Positions 48,380 to 58,369 of a stretch of 64,000 nt of DNA are shown one piece after another. Numbering within the stretch: position 1 is the first letter of the stretch; the number at the start of each line of letters is the position of its first letter. Where the stretch lies: positions 1,798,001-1,862,000 of the forward strand of contig NZ_CP186925.1 of the NCBI RefSeq assembly GCF_049562855.1, in the 5' to 3' direction. The notes below the pieces were generated by a model. That model ran no database searches. It was not told the origin of the DNA and saw nothing but the letters and a program-made list of their open reading frames with translations. The DNA is from Ruminococcus_C callidus. Its GTDB lineage: Bacteria > Bacillota > Clostridia > Oscillospirales > Ruminococcaceae. A program made the translations under genes and the position numbers.

Positions 48380-50779
48380 GGCGAGTTAGCCTCTTTTTTT
48401 CTTTGTCTTACGATATCTGCAACAGTATTAATGTTGCCTCTTAGTCCATTTTGATCCAAGAAAAATACATTATATGTTGCTGACGCATATTCCTGATCTG
48501 ATAATTTTTGATTTTGTACAATATAGAGGTTATCAGCATATTCAACAGCAACGTACAAACCATTAGTATGATAGTACTCTAGTACCTCTAAAGTGATGCT
48601 TCTCATATTGGTGGCATCCCCCGAAGCTGCAATTTTCATACCTGTTTCATTATTCATAATGTCACAAAGTGTGTCGGCAGTGTGCATATCTGAAAAATAC
48701 CATTTCGTAGGATCGGATGTTATTTTCAGCATTTCAGAAAGGTTTTCGTGAGAATAACCAACTTGCTTCATTATTTCTTTACCGTAATATCTAGTTATTG
48801 TTGTAGACCAGATTGCATGTCTAAGAGCGTTCCTTTGACCGCCTTCATTTTCTTGACCTTTTTTGTAATTATATGATACTTTAGAATTGATTGCAAAGCG
48901 AGCTGCTCTTGAAGATATAGTATTGCTGTTTGCATCATCCGGTTTTGCCGTTCCAATTTTTGATGCTATAAACGGATGCTCAACCGCAAATGCCGCCTCT
49001 TGAAATTTTGTCCAAGCAGAATGTCCTTTGGGATCGGCATAAAATATTGGATTATTATGGCAATACGTATACCGATTCAAGCTCAGTGGATCAGAATTCT
49101 TACCTGCATAAGAATCTCTTGAGATAAACCTACCCATACTCGGATCATAATACCTAGCTCTTAAATAAATCGTACCCGTTTCAGAGTCGTAATATTCACC
49201 GCAATACCGGAACGCATTCGTATCGGAGTTATCGATATTCTTCTCCACACCAAACGCATCATAGGTATAGGACTTGGTAATTTCACCTGTCGAATCCGTT
49301 AGATTCACCACATCGCCATGTGCGTTCTGCGTATAGTAGGTATACCCGGACTTTTCGCCGTTCTGATAGCTATAAGTCGCTACCAGATTTGTGCCTCGCA
49401 GATAGCAATTTGCACTATAAAGCTCGCTATCCAACACATCTGCAACAAGCTGTTGATTGCCGTCCCAGACGTGTTTTGTCGTTTTACCATCGACAGTTTT
49501 GCTCAGTCGCAAGCCATCCACATCATAGGTATAGCTTGCAGTCGTTTCACCATCTGTGAAGCCAATCAACTGATTCAAGCCATCGTAAGTGTTGGTTTCC
49601 GTCTTGCCATCGGCAGTCTTTGTAATCTGATTACCGTTGGCATCGTAGGTGTAAACTGTCTGTTCTACGTCAGAATTATCCGTTGTCAGCAAGTCTGCCG
49701 GACTCGTTGCCAAGCCATTTGCAACAATTTCTTCGGAAGTGCCATCTACGGTTTTGGTTTCTTTCTGAAGTAAAGCAGTATAATTTCCGTTGAAATCGCT
49801 GTAGCTGTAATCAGTTACATAACTTTCCGAGCTAGTTGCCGTCATCTTAGAACGGTTGCCGTAATCGTCATACTCGTAAGAATAGGTGTCTGTCGAACTT
49901 CCGGTCGTCACTGCTTCTTCCGTCAGCCGCTTCAGCCCATCGTACTCGTAGGATGTTGTCTCTATTATACCACTTTTCCTTGCGGACTTTGAAAGCGTCA
50001 GAACCATCAAGATAATAGGAATATTCGTACTCAGATATGGTAGAATTGCCGGATTTCGTGATGTGGTTCGTGATTTTGTTTGCACTGTTATAAGTGTAAG
50101 TGGAAACTACGCCGTTCGCCTGCGTTTCGCTTGTCTTGTTTCCGTTGGCATCGTAGGTGTAGGAAGCAGTTTCGCTGCCACTCTCCAGAACTTTTACGAT
50201 TCGCATTTCTGCATCGTATTCATAGTTTGTAACAGAATACAGCAACAGATGTGCATAACCGACCAGTTGCTTTTCTACATAATTCGAAACGCCTTCATAG
50301 AAGTAGCCCTTGAAATTCGGACCCCACTCTTTAGTTACTCTGCCCAGAGCATCGTACTCAATGGAAGTTTCTGTACCGTTGCTGGACTTGTTGGTCATCC
50401 ATCCCATATTGTTGTAAGTATAGGATTTAGAAACGTTCTTTGTGCTGTCATCACAAACGGTATTGACTGCTAAAACACGATTCAGTGCGTCATAGGTATT
50501 GGTTGTTACATTGCCGTTTGCATCCGTAACAGTCAAAACATTTCCGTTTAAGTCATAGGTAGTCGTACCGGAATTGTAGCCCGTGCTGTCAGTGGTATTT
50601 ACCAGATGTCCCCACGCATCATATGCGTAATCGGTAGTCATGTAGTCCGAATCATTTACACTGTTCAGACCGGTTTCCATCTTGGTTTGAATACCGCCGT
50701 TGTTGTAGAAATACTTGGTGATATTCTTTTCGCCATTTGCGGTACCATCGCTCAGCGTTACCTGCGTCAGTAAACCCTT
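48376..50779 (-). pseudogene. RHS-repeat toxin gene, 5'-truncated and frameshifted
   Basis: RHS/YD repeats are plain in two frames: SYTYDANGNKTSE, TYDGLNQLIGF, TYDVDGLRLSKT, and the end GRFISRDSYAGKNSDPLSLN of the RHS core. The frame changes near 49974 in GGAAAAGTGG; one extra A there would join VRKEK to SGIIETTSYEYDG. The frame also hits TAA at 50782-50780 where RHS homology begins, so the 5' part is missing. About 190 C-terminal residues follow the core, with NALRHAIW, SHENL and DIMNNETG, close to the NAxRHAxW...HE...NNxxG layout of DUF6973-like toxins. Confidence 0.85.
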
Positions 50780-50865
50780 TTAACTTTGTACATGGTCTGA
50801 TTCGATTTTTTTCGTCAGGTGGATTTGAAATTTTCACTTTTTAGAAATATGTTCCATTGAACACA

Positions 50866-50900
50866 CATAAAATTGCGGAGCAGCCGAAGTTGCTCCGCAA
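50866..50900 (-). terminator. Intrinsic terminator of the ABC operon
   Basis: TTGCGGAGCAAC-TTCGG-CTGCTCCGCAA pairs well and is followed by TTTTATG on the minus strand, 25 bp after the permease stop. Confidence 0.72.
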
Positions 50901-50924
50901 TGGAAAGAAATCCATTTCAAAACT

Positions 50925-53030
50925 CTAAATTATCCCATACAACATCGGCGTTAGCCCAACGTAGCGAAACATATCCAGCCCCAACAGGCACAATCCCGCC
51001 GGAAGAACGAAAAGGACACCATTGATGCAATACGCCGTGACAAGGCTCTTGCAATGAGAGGCAATCCATGTGATGCTGCATCCGGTAAGAGCTGCTCCAA
51101 TTGTGCGGATTCCCATGACACCAATTGCCGCTGCACCAACGGAAATGCGAGCAGGACAAGTACTGTATGCTTCGATTCCGGCAAGCGGTGTGTTCCAGCC
51201 CTGCATTCCGTAATGATTCAAAATTTGCAGCAAGTAGGGCAATATCAGCACAGCGGAAAATAGTATGCCGTTCAGAATCGCAAAACGAAACATCTGCCGA
51301 AGGTATCCAAATCTCCCTATTTTCGTGGCGTGATAAATCTGCTTTAGATTGGTTTTACAATCCATAGATGTAGTGGGGCACAATAAAAGTGTCAGTGCAG
51401 CCGTTAAAAGCAGCACTTGTACCATGCCCTCCCGGTTGCCATCCAGTGCGAAATAGCGAACATATCCGGTGTCGTAGAAAATCTCCGCAGAATCGGGAAT
51501 CTGTTCTACTCGCTGTGCAAATTTTTCAAAAGCTGCCTTGTCATTCAGTTGTGCGGTCAATTGTCCAATCTGATAGGAATTCGGCGATTCCGACTGTTCC
51601 AGCTCTGCGATCTGTGCTTCGATTTCACGATAGAAAGCTCGCTTTTCCGTGAGAAATTGTTCGGTTTTTTCTGTTACAACTCCGGCATATTCGTTACAAA
51701 AATTTTCGTAGTAAATATCCTCATTGCTGTAAGTTCGAGTATATGTTTTTGCCAAACCAACCGATAGGAAAAGCAACAGAAATACTACAAGCAAGCCCTT
51801 TTGCAAAATCAAAATCCGATAGCAAGTGTACCAAAATTTTTGATGGACACGAAACCGAATATGCAGTTTATGTCGGACGGAAAAACTGCGATATTGCAAA
51901 TTCCCGGCGTGTGTAAACACGATGAAGCTACTGCCTATAAAAAGAAAGAGCCATAGTCCTATGACTACGCAAGCGGAAATCTTCAGAGAAATCGGATAGC
52001 CGAAACAGTTGACATTGGTATAGGTTCCGAGAATTTCTTTGCCTTGTAAAAACTGGATGGGATTCCAGAAATGCAATAGGCTAATCGGTGACAAAACAGA
52101 AATTTTCGCATAGAGTAAGTAGGATATTCCAACAACGCCAATGGATGCACCGTATACCATCAGATTATTTTTGGCAATCGTACAGAAAAAGCCGAATAGC
52201 ACGGCAAATACCGCATAGGCAGCCATTTTGAACAGCAGATAGATGCTAATGTAAGTTCCGACAGAAACCGGAAGGTTGCAGGTTTCATAGCCATAGATGC
52301 ACTGAATTGGACGGGAAAGGTCACCAAGTCCGTACAAGTTACAGGAAATCAGTGCAATTTCGCCATAAAAAAGCAGTACCAATCCGATGGCACAGAGCAC
52401 TGCTATTCCCAGTTTACAGCTCATCAGTCGAAGTCTTCCGTTGGGCGTCGCATAGAGCAGCGGCAAAATGCCTTGTTCCCGATCCCGTAAAAAAATACGG
52501 CAGACGCAAAAGAATAGCAACAGCACCGCCAAGAAATCCGTCAAGGGACTGGACAGCAAATCCTCTATGCCAAGAGAGGTATCCAAAACCAGTGTGGTTC
52601 CAGCAAGGGCAGTATAGGCGGACGGCGTTTTTTGAATGTTCCGATAGGAAAACGTGTCTGTCCCGCCCCAAATGGAAACTGCTGTCATATTCTCTGCATT
52701 GGTCTGAATGCTCTCCAAATATGCCGGATAATTTTGCAGCCCCTCGATAATTTCCAATGTGTCATAGTATAGATAGCCGTTGTAGTCTGCATCCGAGTCC
52801 GGAGAAGCAGACTCGATTTTGGCACTGACAAATGCGTTTGCTTCCTGTAAAGACATTCTGTTTAACTGCTCGTATAAAGCGTTATATTCCGAAGGCGTGT
52901 AATACCGGTCGTAAGCATTTGTGATTTGGGAATAGCCATTGATGCAGAGCAGACAAAAGAGCAGAATCCAAAGGACTCGAAAGGATAGGCATTTTTTAAG
53001 CTCCGCCCGCAGCATTTGCCTCACCTCCAT
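50925..53030 (-). CDS. ABC transporter permease with large extracytoplasmic domains
   Basis: This 701-residue protein has one membrane segment near residue 15 (FRVLWILLFCLLCI), a loop of about 140 residues outside, and a bundle of segments from 160 to 375. A further segment near 420 is followed by a second outer loop rich in charged helices (LTEKRAFYREIEAQIAELEQ), and several C-terminal segments. This layout fits ABC-2-type exporters of peptides or bacitracin-like compounds. The ATPase gene overlaps by 35 bases. A role in export of, or resistance to, a peptide is inference. Confidence 0.82.
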   Translation of the reverse strand: MEVRQMLRAELKKCLSFRVLWILLFCLLCINGYSQITNAYDRYYTPSEYNALYEQLNRMSLQEANAFVSAKIESASPDSDADYNGYLYYDTLEIIEGLQNYPAYLESIQTNAENMTAVSIWGGTDTFSYRNIQKTPSAYTALAGTTLVLDTSLGIEDLLSSPLTDFLAVLLLFFCVCRIFLRDREQGILPLLYATPNGRLRLMSCKLGIAVLCAIGLVLLFYGEIALISCNLYGLGDLSRPIQCIYGYETCNLPVSVGTYISIYLLFKMAAYAVFAVLFGFFCTIAKNNLMVYGASIGVVGISYLLYAKISVLSPISLLHFWNPIQFLQGKEILGTYTNVNCFGYPISLKISACVVIGLWLFLFIGSSFIVFTHAGNLQYRSFSVRHKLHIRFRVHQKFWYTCYRILILQKGLLVVFLLLFLSVGLAKTYTRTYSNEDIYYENFCNEYAGVVTEKTEQFLTEKRAFYREIEAQIAELEQSESPNSYQIGQLTAQLNDKAAFEKFAQRVEQIPDSAEIFYDTGYVRYFALDGNREGMVQVLLLTAALTLLLCPTTSMDCKTNLKQIYHATKIGRFGYLRQMFRFAILNGILFSAVLILPYLLQILNHYGMQGWNTPLAGIEAYSTCPARISVGAAAIGVMGIRTIGAALTGCSITWIASHCKSLVTAYCINGVLFVLPAGLCLLGLDMFRYVGLTPMLYGII

Positions 53031-53745
53031 AGTATTGCAGATAGAGATTCTCCAGCGTCTTTTCGCCGGTCTGTACCTGCTCTATCAGTTCAGAAACTGT
53101 TCCGTGCGTCAAAAGCGTTCCCTTCCGCAGAAGCAGAATTTGGTCTGCAATGGTTTCAATGTCGGAAATGATGTGCGTAGAAATGAGAATGATTTTCTCT
53201 TGTCCCAAACGATCAGTCAGATTGCGAATAATCACACGCTGTTTTGGATCTAATCCGGCAGTTGGTTCATCTAAAATTAACAGAGACGGATTTCCAAGCA
53301 ATGCCTGTGCAATCAGAAGCCGCTGCTTCATGCCGCCGGAAAAGCCGCCGATTTTTTGTGCTGCCTGCTCAGAAAGTTCTACCTGTTCCAAAACATCTGC
53401 AATCTGGTCTTTCGCCTCTTTCCGAGGAATGCCCTTGAGTGCCGACAGATACCCCAGAAAATCTCGTGCTGTCATATTGGCGTATAATTCCTGCTGCTGC
53501 GGCATAAAACCCAAGCAAGCACGATAGCTTTTTCCAAGTTTCCGAATCGGCTGTCCATCCCAGAGTATTTCGCCGCCGTCTTTGTCTGGCTTTAAGTTGT
53601 CCGTGATTAAGTTCATTAGCGTGGATTTTCCCGCACCGTTGGGACCAAGCAATCCATAAACACCCGTTTCAAAGGAAAATGTGAAATCTTTAAGGGCGTG
53701 CTTCTTGCCATAGTGTTTGTTGCAATGACGAAGAACCAGTGTCAT
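52996..53745 (-). CDS. ABC transporter ATP-binding protein
   Basis: This 249-residue ATPase shows GLLGPNGAGKSTLMNLI (Walker A), LGFMPQQQELYAN (Q loop), IGGFSGGMKQRLLIAQ (signature), LLILDEPTAGLDPKQRV (Walker B) and ISTHIISDIETIA (H loop). It has no extra domain. It follows the lipoprotein gene with an overlap of four bases and drives the permease encoded next. Confidence 0.96.
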   Translation of the reverse strand: MTLVLRHCNKHYGKKHALKDFTFSFETGVYGLLGPNGAGKSTLMNLITDNLKPDKDGGEILWDGQPIRKLGKSYRACLGFMPQQQELYANMTARDFLGYLSALKGIPRKEAKDQIADVLEQVELSEQAAQKIGGFSGGMKQRLLIAQALLGNPSLLILDEPTAGLDPKQRVIIRNLTDRLGQEKIILISTHIISDIETIADQILLLRKGTLLTHGTVSELIEQVQTGEKTLENLYLQYYGGEANAAGGA

Positions 53746-54971
53746 TCTACTATGCCTCCAATCAAATCCGATTCCGGAACAGCTTCAAAATGAATGAGGT
53801 TGTTTTCATCTGTATAGTTAATAATGTATCTTTCTTTGTAATAGGCAATTACGGTAAGATTTGTATCGGAATATGTTTCGGATAAGACATGTGTTTCTCC
53901 GGTTTTCGGTTGAAAACAGGTGCTTTGCGGACCATCCCAAAAGATTCCATTGACAAAAGTTAGATTACGAGAATTATTTGCAGGAATATCTGCACTCACT
54001 GTCTCTGTTCCATCTGCATCCATTACGTGGTATTGCCCATCCATATAATAAATATATGTGTCGTCTTGAATCAAGTCTGCTGCGGGATATTCGCTTGGTT
54101 CTATGGTATCCGTTTCTAAATTGAGGCATTTGTTCACCCGATGCCAGGGGATTGCTGTTCCGGCATCCGACCAATCCGGACTATCCGGGTCTCCGGTGTT
54201 GACATAATCAATAATATCATTGGGATCATCTACATAGCGATAAGACAGATAAAGTTTATTTTGATAGATACCTGTCAATTCTACATCTGCAAACATTGCA
54301 CCATTCAGTGTCCAATTGTAGGATGCAGTTGGTGCATCATTGATGAGACCGTAATTCTTGACATCCGCTGTATCCAGATTGATCGCATAAAGATACTGGT
54401 CTCCGATTCGAGACATTTCCGTCCACGATCCATCCTCTTCCTGATATGCACAATCACAGCCGATGATGTAGAGTGTGTGATTGGATATGACAAATTCAAT
54501 GGCATCCTTCATGCTGACATCCGGAATTTCCACGAAGCTTTCTACTTCGCCCGTAGTCATATTCCCACAGTAGCATGTAGTTTGAAATTGATATGCTGTA
54601 CTTCTTCCATCATCGGAATCCGTGATTTTAGAATCCGTATGAAACCAATACACCATACCTTGATAAACAAATGGCATGATGCTATCCTGAACACACTGAA
54701 ATGCCAAGCACGAGGTGTCCTTGTGAGCACAATTTGGCTTATTACAAAGTGGAACAGCTTGCATACTCTCATAGTCTAAAAAGTAAGCTGCTGTGGAACT
54801 GCCCTCAGAACCGGTATAGATTACGCCATTCTGATAAGTATTCGCATGTGTGATATAGTGATTTTGCTCGAAGTTTTGAATGTTGCTCCCCTTTTGTATG
54901 CTTTCGCTTCCACAGGCACATAGATTCATTGTCAGCATGATAGGAACAATTAGCTTATGAATTCTACTCAT
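53742..54971 (-). CDS. Lipoprotein, beta-propeller-like, of the ABC operon
   Basis: This 409-residue protein starts MSRIHKLIVPIMLTMNLCAC, a lipoprotein signal with lipobox LCAC. The mature part has repeated short beta segments such as QNGVIYTGSEGSS, FVYQGMVYWFHTDS, and YIYYMDGQYHVMDADG, the look of a propeller. I know no precise function; it may bind the transported compound or act as an immunity lipoprotein. It is the first gene of the operon. GAGGTG precedes the ATG by about six bases. IS66 is inserted 20 bp upstream. Confidence 0.78.
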   Translation of the reverse strand: MSRIHKLIVPIMLTMNLCACGSESIQKGSNIQNFEQNHYITHANTYQNGVIYTGSEGSSTAAYFLDYESMQAVPLCNKPNCAHKDTSCLAFQCVQDSIMPFVYQGMVYWFHTDSKITDSDDGRSTAYQFQTTCYCGNMTTGEVESFVEIPDVSMKDAIEFVISNHTLYIIGCDCAYQEEDGSWTEMSRIGDQYLYAINLDTADVKNYGLINDAPTASYNWTLNGAMFADVELTGIYQNKLYLSYRYVDDPNDIIDYVNTGDPDSPDWSDAGTAIPWHRVNKCLNLETDTIEPSEYPAADLIQDDTYIYYMDGQYHVMDADGTETVSADIPANNSRNLTFVNGIFWDGPQSTCFQPKTGETHVLSETYSDTNLTVIAYYKERYIINYTDENNLIHFEAVPESDLIGGIVE

Positions 54972-54999
54972 ATTTTGCACCTCTAAATTATGATTTTCT

Positions 55000-56712
55000 G
55001 TAACTATTCAGAGTCCTGAGCAAAGATAGACATAGAATTGCCCATAACAGCACGACGAATCGCATCAAAACTGGTAAAGCCGTGTTTGATTGCTGTGGAA
55101 ACATATGACATGATTTTCAGGTATTCTTTTGCCCCGTCAACTGATCTGAAACAGCCGGACACTTTGGTTTTCACCTTAATGTTACGAATGTCTCTTTCAG
55201 CTTGATTGTTGTCAAAAGGCACATCGAAGTCATGTGCAAAAAGGCAGACCTCTCCCTTGTGTGCAGAAAGCCGATCTATAAGGCACAGCACCTTTCCGCG
55301 CTTGGTTCTTCCTCTCTGTCCCGGCTTTCGTTCCGGAAGCGGATTCTCCTCATAAGCTGCTCTCATGATCTCATCATAGAGGTTGGAATACCGCTTCAAG
55401 GTATTTCGATGTAGAGCGGTTTTACCTTTTGCAATCGCCTTTTCCTTTGCGCGCTTAAGATTCAGCAGTAGAGTTGTGAATTTTTTAGCCCATGTTTGTT
55501 TTGGATGATTCTCCACTATTCCCTTCAGCTCTCGGAGCAAATGGGCACCGCAAAGCTGGTGCTTAACATTCGTAAAGCACCAATAAGGAGCCCAGCAATC
55601 ATGGACAAGAGTGCCGCCGCTATACTGAATGATACCCATTTCCTCCATAGCAATATGCCCTCTTTTGTCGTGAAGAAACAGAACTGTGTAGAGTTCGTTT
55701 GAAAGACAATGCGTCCATCGCGTTTTGCCGTCAGCGCGGCAACCAGTTTCGTCACCGTGCTTGTGGTGTGCTGATTTCAGCTTCTCAGCCGAGACAGTAT
55801 TAGCCTCCTCGACTTTAGCAGCACAACGAGAAACCATGTTCTTTATCGTCCCGACAGAAATCGGAACGTTAAACACGCCGCTTAATATATCGTGAGTACG
55901 ATTAAAGCTGACTGCGCCAATGGTGTTCAAAGCAACAGCGAGTGCTTCAAGGTTTTGTCCGTACTGAACGACCGCCTTAATTTCCGCAGGGAAAGAACCC
56001 GTTTTTGCTTCACCGCAAATCGGGCATACGGGTATTGTAATAAGCTCATGTTCGGTCACATCAACCTGAGCAATCATATCAATTTCGTGGCGAATTTCTT
56101 TCACCTCAGAATTCATCATGCAAATCTCACGCTTCGGGCAGTGCTGGCAGTCAGCGTGCAGATGATTAATGACATGGTCAGGCTCTGAAAGCACAGCAAG
56201 ATGTGTGCCAGAATGACCTTTCTGACCGCCTTGTTTCTTCCCGCTTTTCTCACGCAAACTTCTATTCTTGTTGACAGGCTTTTTCTTAAGCCCATCAGAT
56301 GACGGAGGTTTTTAGCTGTTGCTGGAATTCTTGCGGAGTTGTTCTCTCAGGTCACGGATAATATCGTTCTGCATCTCGACAATGCGCTTTAATTCCTCTA
56401 CCTCTTTTTGAAGATTCTCAATAATCTGATCCTTATAATCCGGCATATGCTCACCTCCATGATAATGTCTATCTACATTATATCACGATTAAAGACATAT
56501 CGCAAATGCACAGAATAATCGGTGTCGGCATATTGACGAATTGCGATCAACGCAGATTTTCAAGTGCTGATTTTTAGGGGCTTACAGCCAATAATAGATC
56601 GAGATTTTGTTTTCACTTCACTTGAACGGTTTCTATCGGTCTGAAAGGTAAATTTCTATTATGCATGTATACGAAATTCAGTCACGGCTATGGCGGGGTT
56701 CTGAATAGTTAC
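55000..56712 (-). mobile_element. IS66-family insertion sequence with 8-bp target duplication
   Basis: The 1713-bp element begins GTAACTATTCAGA and ends with its exact inverse TCTGAATAGTTAC. GATTTTCT is present on both sides (54992-54999 and 56713-56720), a perfect 8-bp target duplication as expected for IS66. It carries only tnpC, so it is of the solo type. The insertion lies between the ABC operon and its promoter. Confidence 0.95.
55004..56446 (-). pseudogene. tnpC: IS66 transposase TnpC with in-frame TAA
   Basis: The full frame runs from ATG 56446 (after GGAGGTGA) for 481 codons. Codon 45 (56314-56312) is TAA, in RKNSSNS-stop-KPPSSDG, where IS66 proteins usually have Ser. The rest is intact from REKSGKKQGGQKGHSG on. 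It includes zinc-binding cysteines (ADCQHCPKREICM, PVCPICGEA), the DDE core (HGDETGCRADGKTRW, LVHDCWAPYW) and PFDNNQAERDIRNIKVK. Restart downstream at 56257 is possible but would drop the coiled-coil N-terminus. Confidence 0.9.
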
Positions 56713-56734
56713 GATTTTCTTAAACAAAATGTCT

Positions 56735-56764
56735 ATTATACTCAAAAAGGGGAGTGTACATCAA
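56735..56764 (-). promoter_or_regulatory. Orphaned promoter of the ABC operon
   Basis: TTGATG and TATAAT are 18 bp apart, reading toward the IS66 insertion. Without IS66 the -10 would lie about 45 bp upstream of the lipoprotein ATG. Now the 1.7-kb element separates them. Confidence 0.75.
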
Positions 56765-56820
56765 GTGAAATACAATCCCCTCATTTGATTAAAAATGGAT
56801 TAAGTCAATAAACAGGCTTT

Positions 56821-57156
56821 TTAGAAATAAAGACTGAATGATGATGTTGACGCTGTTCTGTGCCATGATTGTGCATTCGTTGTTCCATTAGTGGCAGAGT
56901 TTTTGCAACTTGCATAGCCATATGAGTTTGCCCAACCTGAGGTTGTTCCACCGTGTTTTACTTTGACATAACACGTTTGATTACTGCAAGCTGTTGTACC
57001 GTATCCATACGTTGTATCAGAATAAAGTGTTCCTGTAACGCTACCAACAGTTCTGGAAACAGTAGGACTATATGCACTTGCACTCATACCAACAACGCTC
57101 GTTGCCATAGCTGCCGCTGCAAGAATGCCGGCTACCACTTTTTTAAGTTTGGTCAT
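56821..57156 (-). CDS. Small secreted Cys-containing protein (possible bacteriocin)
   Basis: The start at 57156 follows AAGGAGGTGA and gives 111 residues. The signal peptide MTKLKKVVAGILAAAAMATS ends near SASA-YSPT. The mature part of about 83 residues is rich in Ser, Thr, Gly and Tyr, with three cysteines (TACSNQTCYV, ASCKN), two WA/W-H segments (GWANSYGYAS, SWHRTAS) and an aromatic end (SFSLYF). The size and aromatic ending recall lactococcin-972-like bacteriocins, but the match is weak. It is directly downstream of agrD and upstream of the ABC operon. Confidence 0.65.
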   Translation of the reverse strand: MTKLKKVVAGILAAAAMATSVVGMSASAYSPTVSRTVGSVTGTLYSDTTYGYGTTACSNQTCYVKVKHGGTTSGWANSYGYASCKNSATNGTTNAQSWHRTASTSSFSLYF

Positions 57157-57370
57157 TTTGATTTCACCTCCTTTCATTCAGTCAGGCGAATTCTTATTGA
57201 AATCAGCAACAGATATTCGAATTTATTCTTCAAAGAAAAATTTTAGTAAGATAGAAATCCAAAAGCTTTTGTTGTCCTGTACAGTGGTTATCATCTTGAA
57301 AAATTATTTCTTTTAAAATCAATATAAAAGTGGATTAATTTATCGGCATATCTAAAAATACAGTGCCTCA

Positions 57371-57526
57371 TCAATCCTTTTTCAGCATCTTCACTTCTTC
57401 CGGCTCTTCCGGCTGATAAGCCAACCATGCACAAGTTGAATTTGCTGTCATGGTAGCAACAACAAGTGCCAATGCTGCCATTGTACCGCCAAAACGTGTA
57501 ATGAAAGAGCAAATCTTCTTTTTCAT
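57371..57526 (-). CDS. agrD: Cyclic lactone autoinducer peptide precursor
   Basis: This 51-residue precursor has the AgrD layout. An amphipathic N-terminal helix (MKKKICSFITRFGGTMAALA) is followed by the signal core around NSTCAWLAYQPEEP and an acidic C-terminal tail (EEVKMLKKD). The cysteine in STCAWLAY would form the thiolactone ring after cleavage by AgrB. The cyclic peptide would be the signal for the AgrC-like kinase. It has its own promoter with an operator-like box. Confidence 0.92.
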   Translation of the reverse strand: MKKKICSFITRFGGTMAALALVVATMTANSTCAWLAYQPEEPEEVKMLKKD

Positions 57527-57580
57527 GTGAATGCACCACCTTTCCAATTTGATATTTAGGCCTTCATTTGGTCTGCCTAC

Positions 57581-57586
57581 ATTGTA
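57581..57586 (-). promoter_or_regulatory. -10 element of the agrD promoter
   Basis: TACAAT lies 19 bp from the 45-bp box. There is no good -35, which fits activation by a bound regulator. Confidence 0.6.
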
Positions 57587-57605
57587 ACACAAAGTCAAGA
57601 AAAAA

Positions 57606-57650
57606 ACTGACTTATGGCACGAACTGTATGATTTTTGGGTATGAAATGCA
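57606..57650 (-). promoter_or_regulatory. AgrA-type operator box, copy 1 (agrD)
   Basis: This 45-bp sequence matches 58294-58338 with three differences. On the minus strand it contains TTCATACC and TTCGTGCC 22 bp apart, a direct repeat fitting LytTR binding. Confidence 0.75.
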
Positions 57651-57657
57651 CTTTTTC

Positions 57658-58239
57658 TCATTTTTTCGCTTGTACGCCATTCTTAATCATTCCGCCAATG
57701 AGCATGATGGACAACAGTATCCATGCACTAAAAATGCTGTAAGAGAAATTTATTAAGGCAAAATAATAGAGCATAGCAGATGCACATAATTCTACCATCA
57801 ATATCATGAGTCCTTTTCTTCGATACTTTTTTCTGTCCTTTTCCGATAACTTTTTATGGATATCAGATACAGGCATCAAAACAACGAGACAGAGCAAACT
57901 CAAAGCTGTCAGCAATAAAAAGAAGGCAGTAAAATGAGAAACATACCGAACTATTAGCAATGCCGCGATTAAAAGAAAATTGGAAATAACCCAGCATCGA
58001 AATGGTGTTTTTGCATGATAGCCACCTGCGAATGACCGCAACGGAATATATGCGACTGTAAATACAGCTGTTTCCGGAAGCATTCGAAAAAGCAATCCGA
58101 TTGCAGTAAAAGTTGCAATGTTGAAAAGGGTATCCAATATGTGTGTCATTCCCCATTTGCATACAACTTCTTGGTCTGAACTTATGATTTTGGTTTTGGA
58201 CAGCCATACTGTAATCCGATTTGATGCTTCTTCAAACAT
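57658..58239 (-). CDS. agrB: AgrB-type peptide processing protease
   Basis: This 193-residue membrane protein starts MFEEASNRITVWLSKTK and has the AgrB signature RSFAGGYHAKTPFRCW, with catalytic His and Cys eight residues apart. About four to five membrane segments follow. It cleaves AgrD and makes the thiolactone. The start at 58239 fits the AAGG spacing better than the ATG at 58248. Its stop overlaps the upstream part of the agrD leader. It has its own box and -10 (TATCAT, 58268-58273). Confidence 0.95.
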   Translation of the reverse strand: MFEEASNRITVWLSKTKIISSDQEVVCKWGMTHILDTLFNIATFTAIGLLFRMLPETAVFTVAYIPLRSFAGGYHAKTPFRCWVISNFLLIAALLIVRYVSHFTAFFLLLTALSLLCLVVLMPVSDIHKKLSEKDRKKYRRKGLMILMVELCASAMLYYFALINFSYSIFSAWILLSIMLIGGMIKNGVQAKK

Positions 58240-58267
58240 CCCATGCACCTTCTTTCTTCGCTAATTT

Positions 58268-58273
58268 ATGATA
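58268..58273 (-). promoter_or_regulatory. -10 element of the agrB promoter
   Basis: TATCAT lies 20 bp from box copy 2, nearly the same geometry as the agrD promoter. Confidence 0.6.
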
Positions 58274-58293
58274 GCACAAATAGGACTTTTAAA

Positions 58294-58338
58294 ACCGACT
58301 TATGGCATGAACTGTATGACTTTTGGGTATGAAATGCA
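58294..58338 (-). promoter_or_regulatory. AgrA-type operator box, copy 2 (agrB)
   Basis: Second copy of the 45-bp box. The inner direct repeat is TTCATACC and TTCATGCC, 22 bp apart. It lies between the agrC stop and the agrB promoter. Confidence 0.75.
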
Positions 58339-58369
58339 AAAATCGGACGCTTTAGAACGTCCGATTTCT

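Noticed and set aside
56821..57156. Firm call of the small secreted protein as lactococcin 972
   Set aside because: Only size, signal peptide and aromatic end agree. The three cysteines and the order of residues do not match the known family well, so it is listed as unknown.
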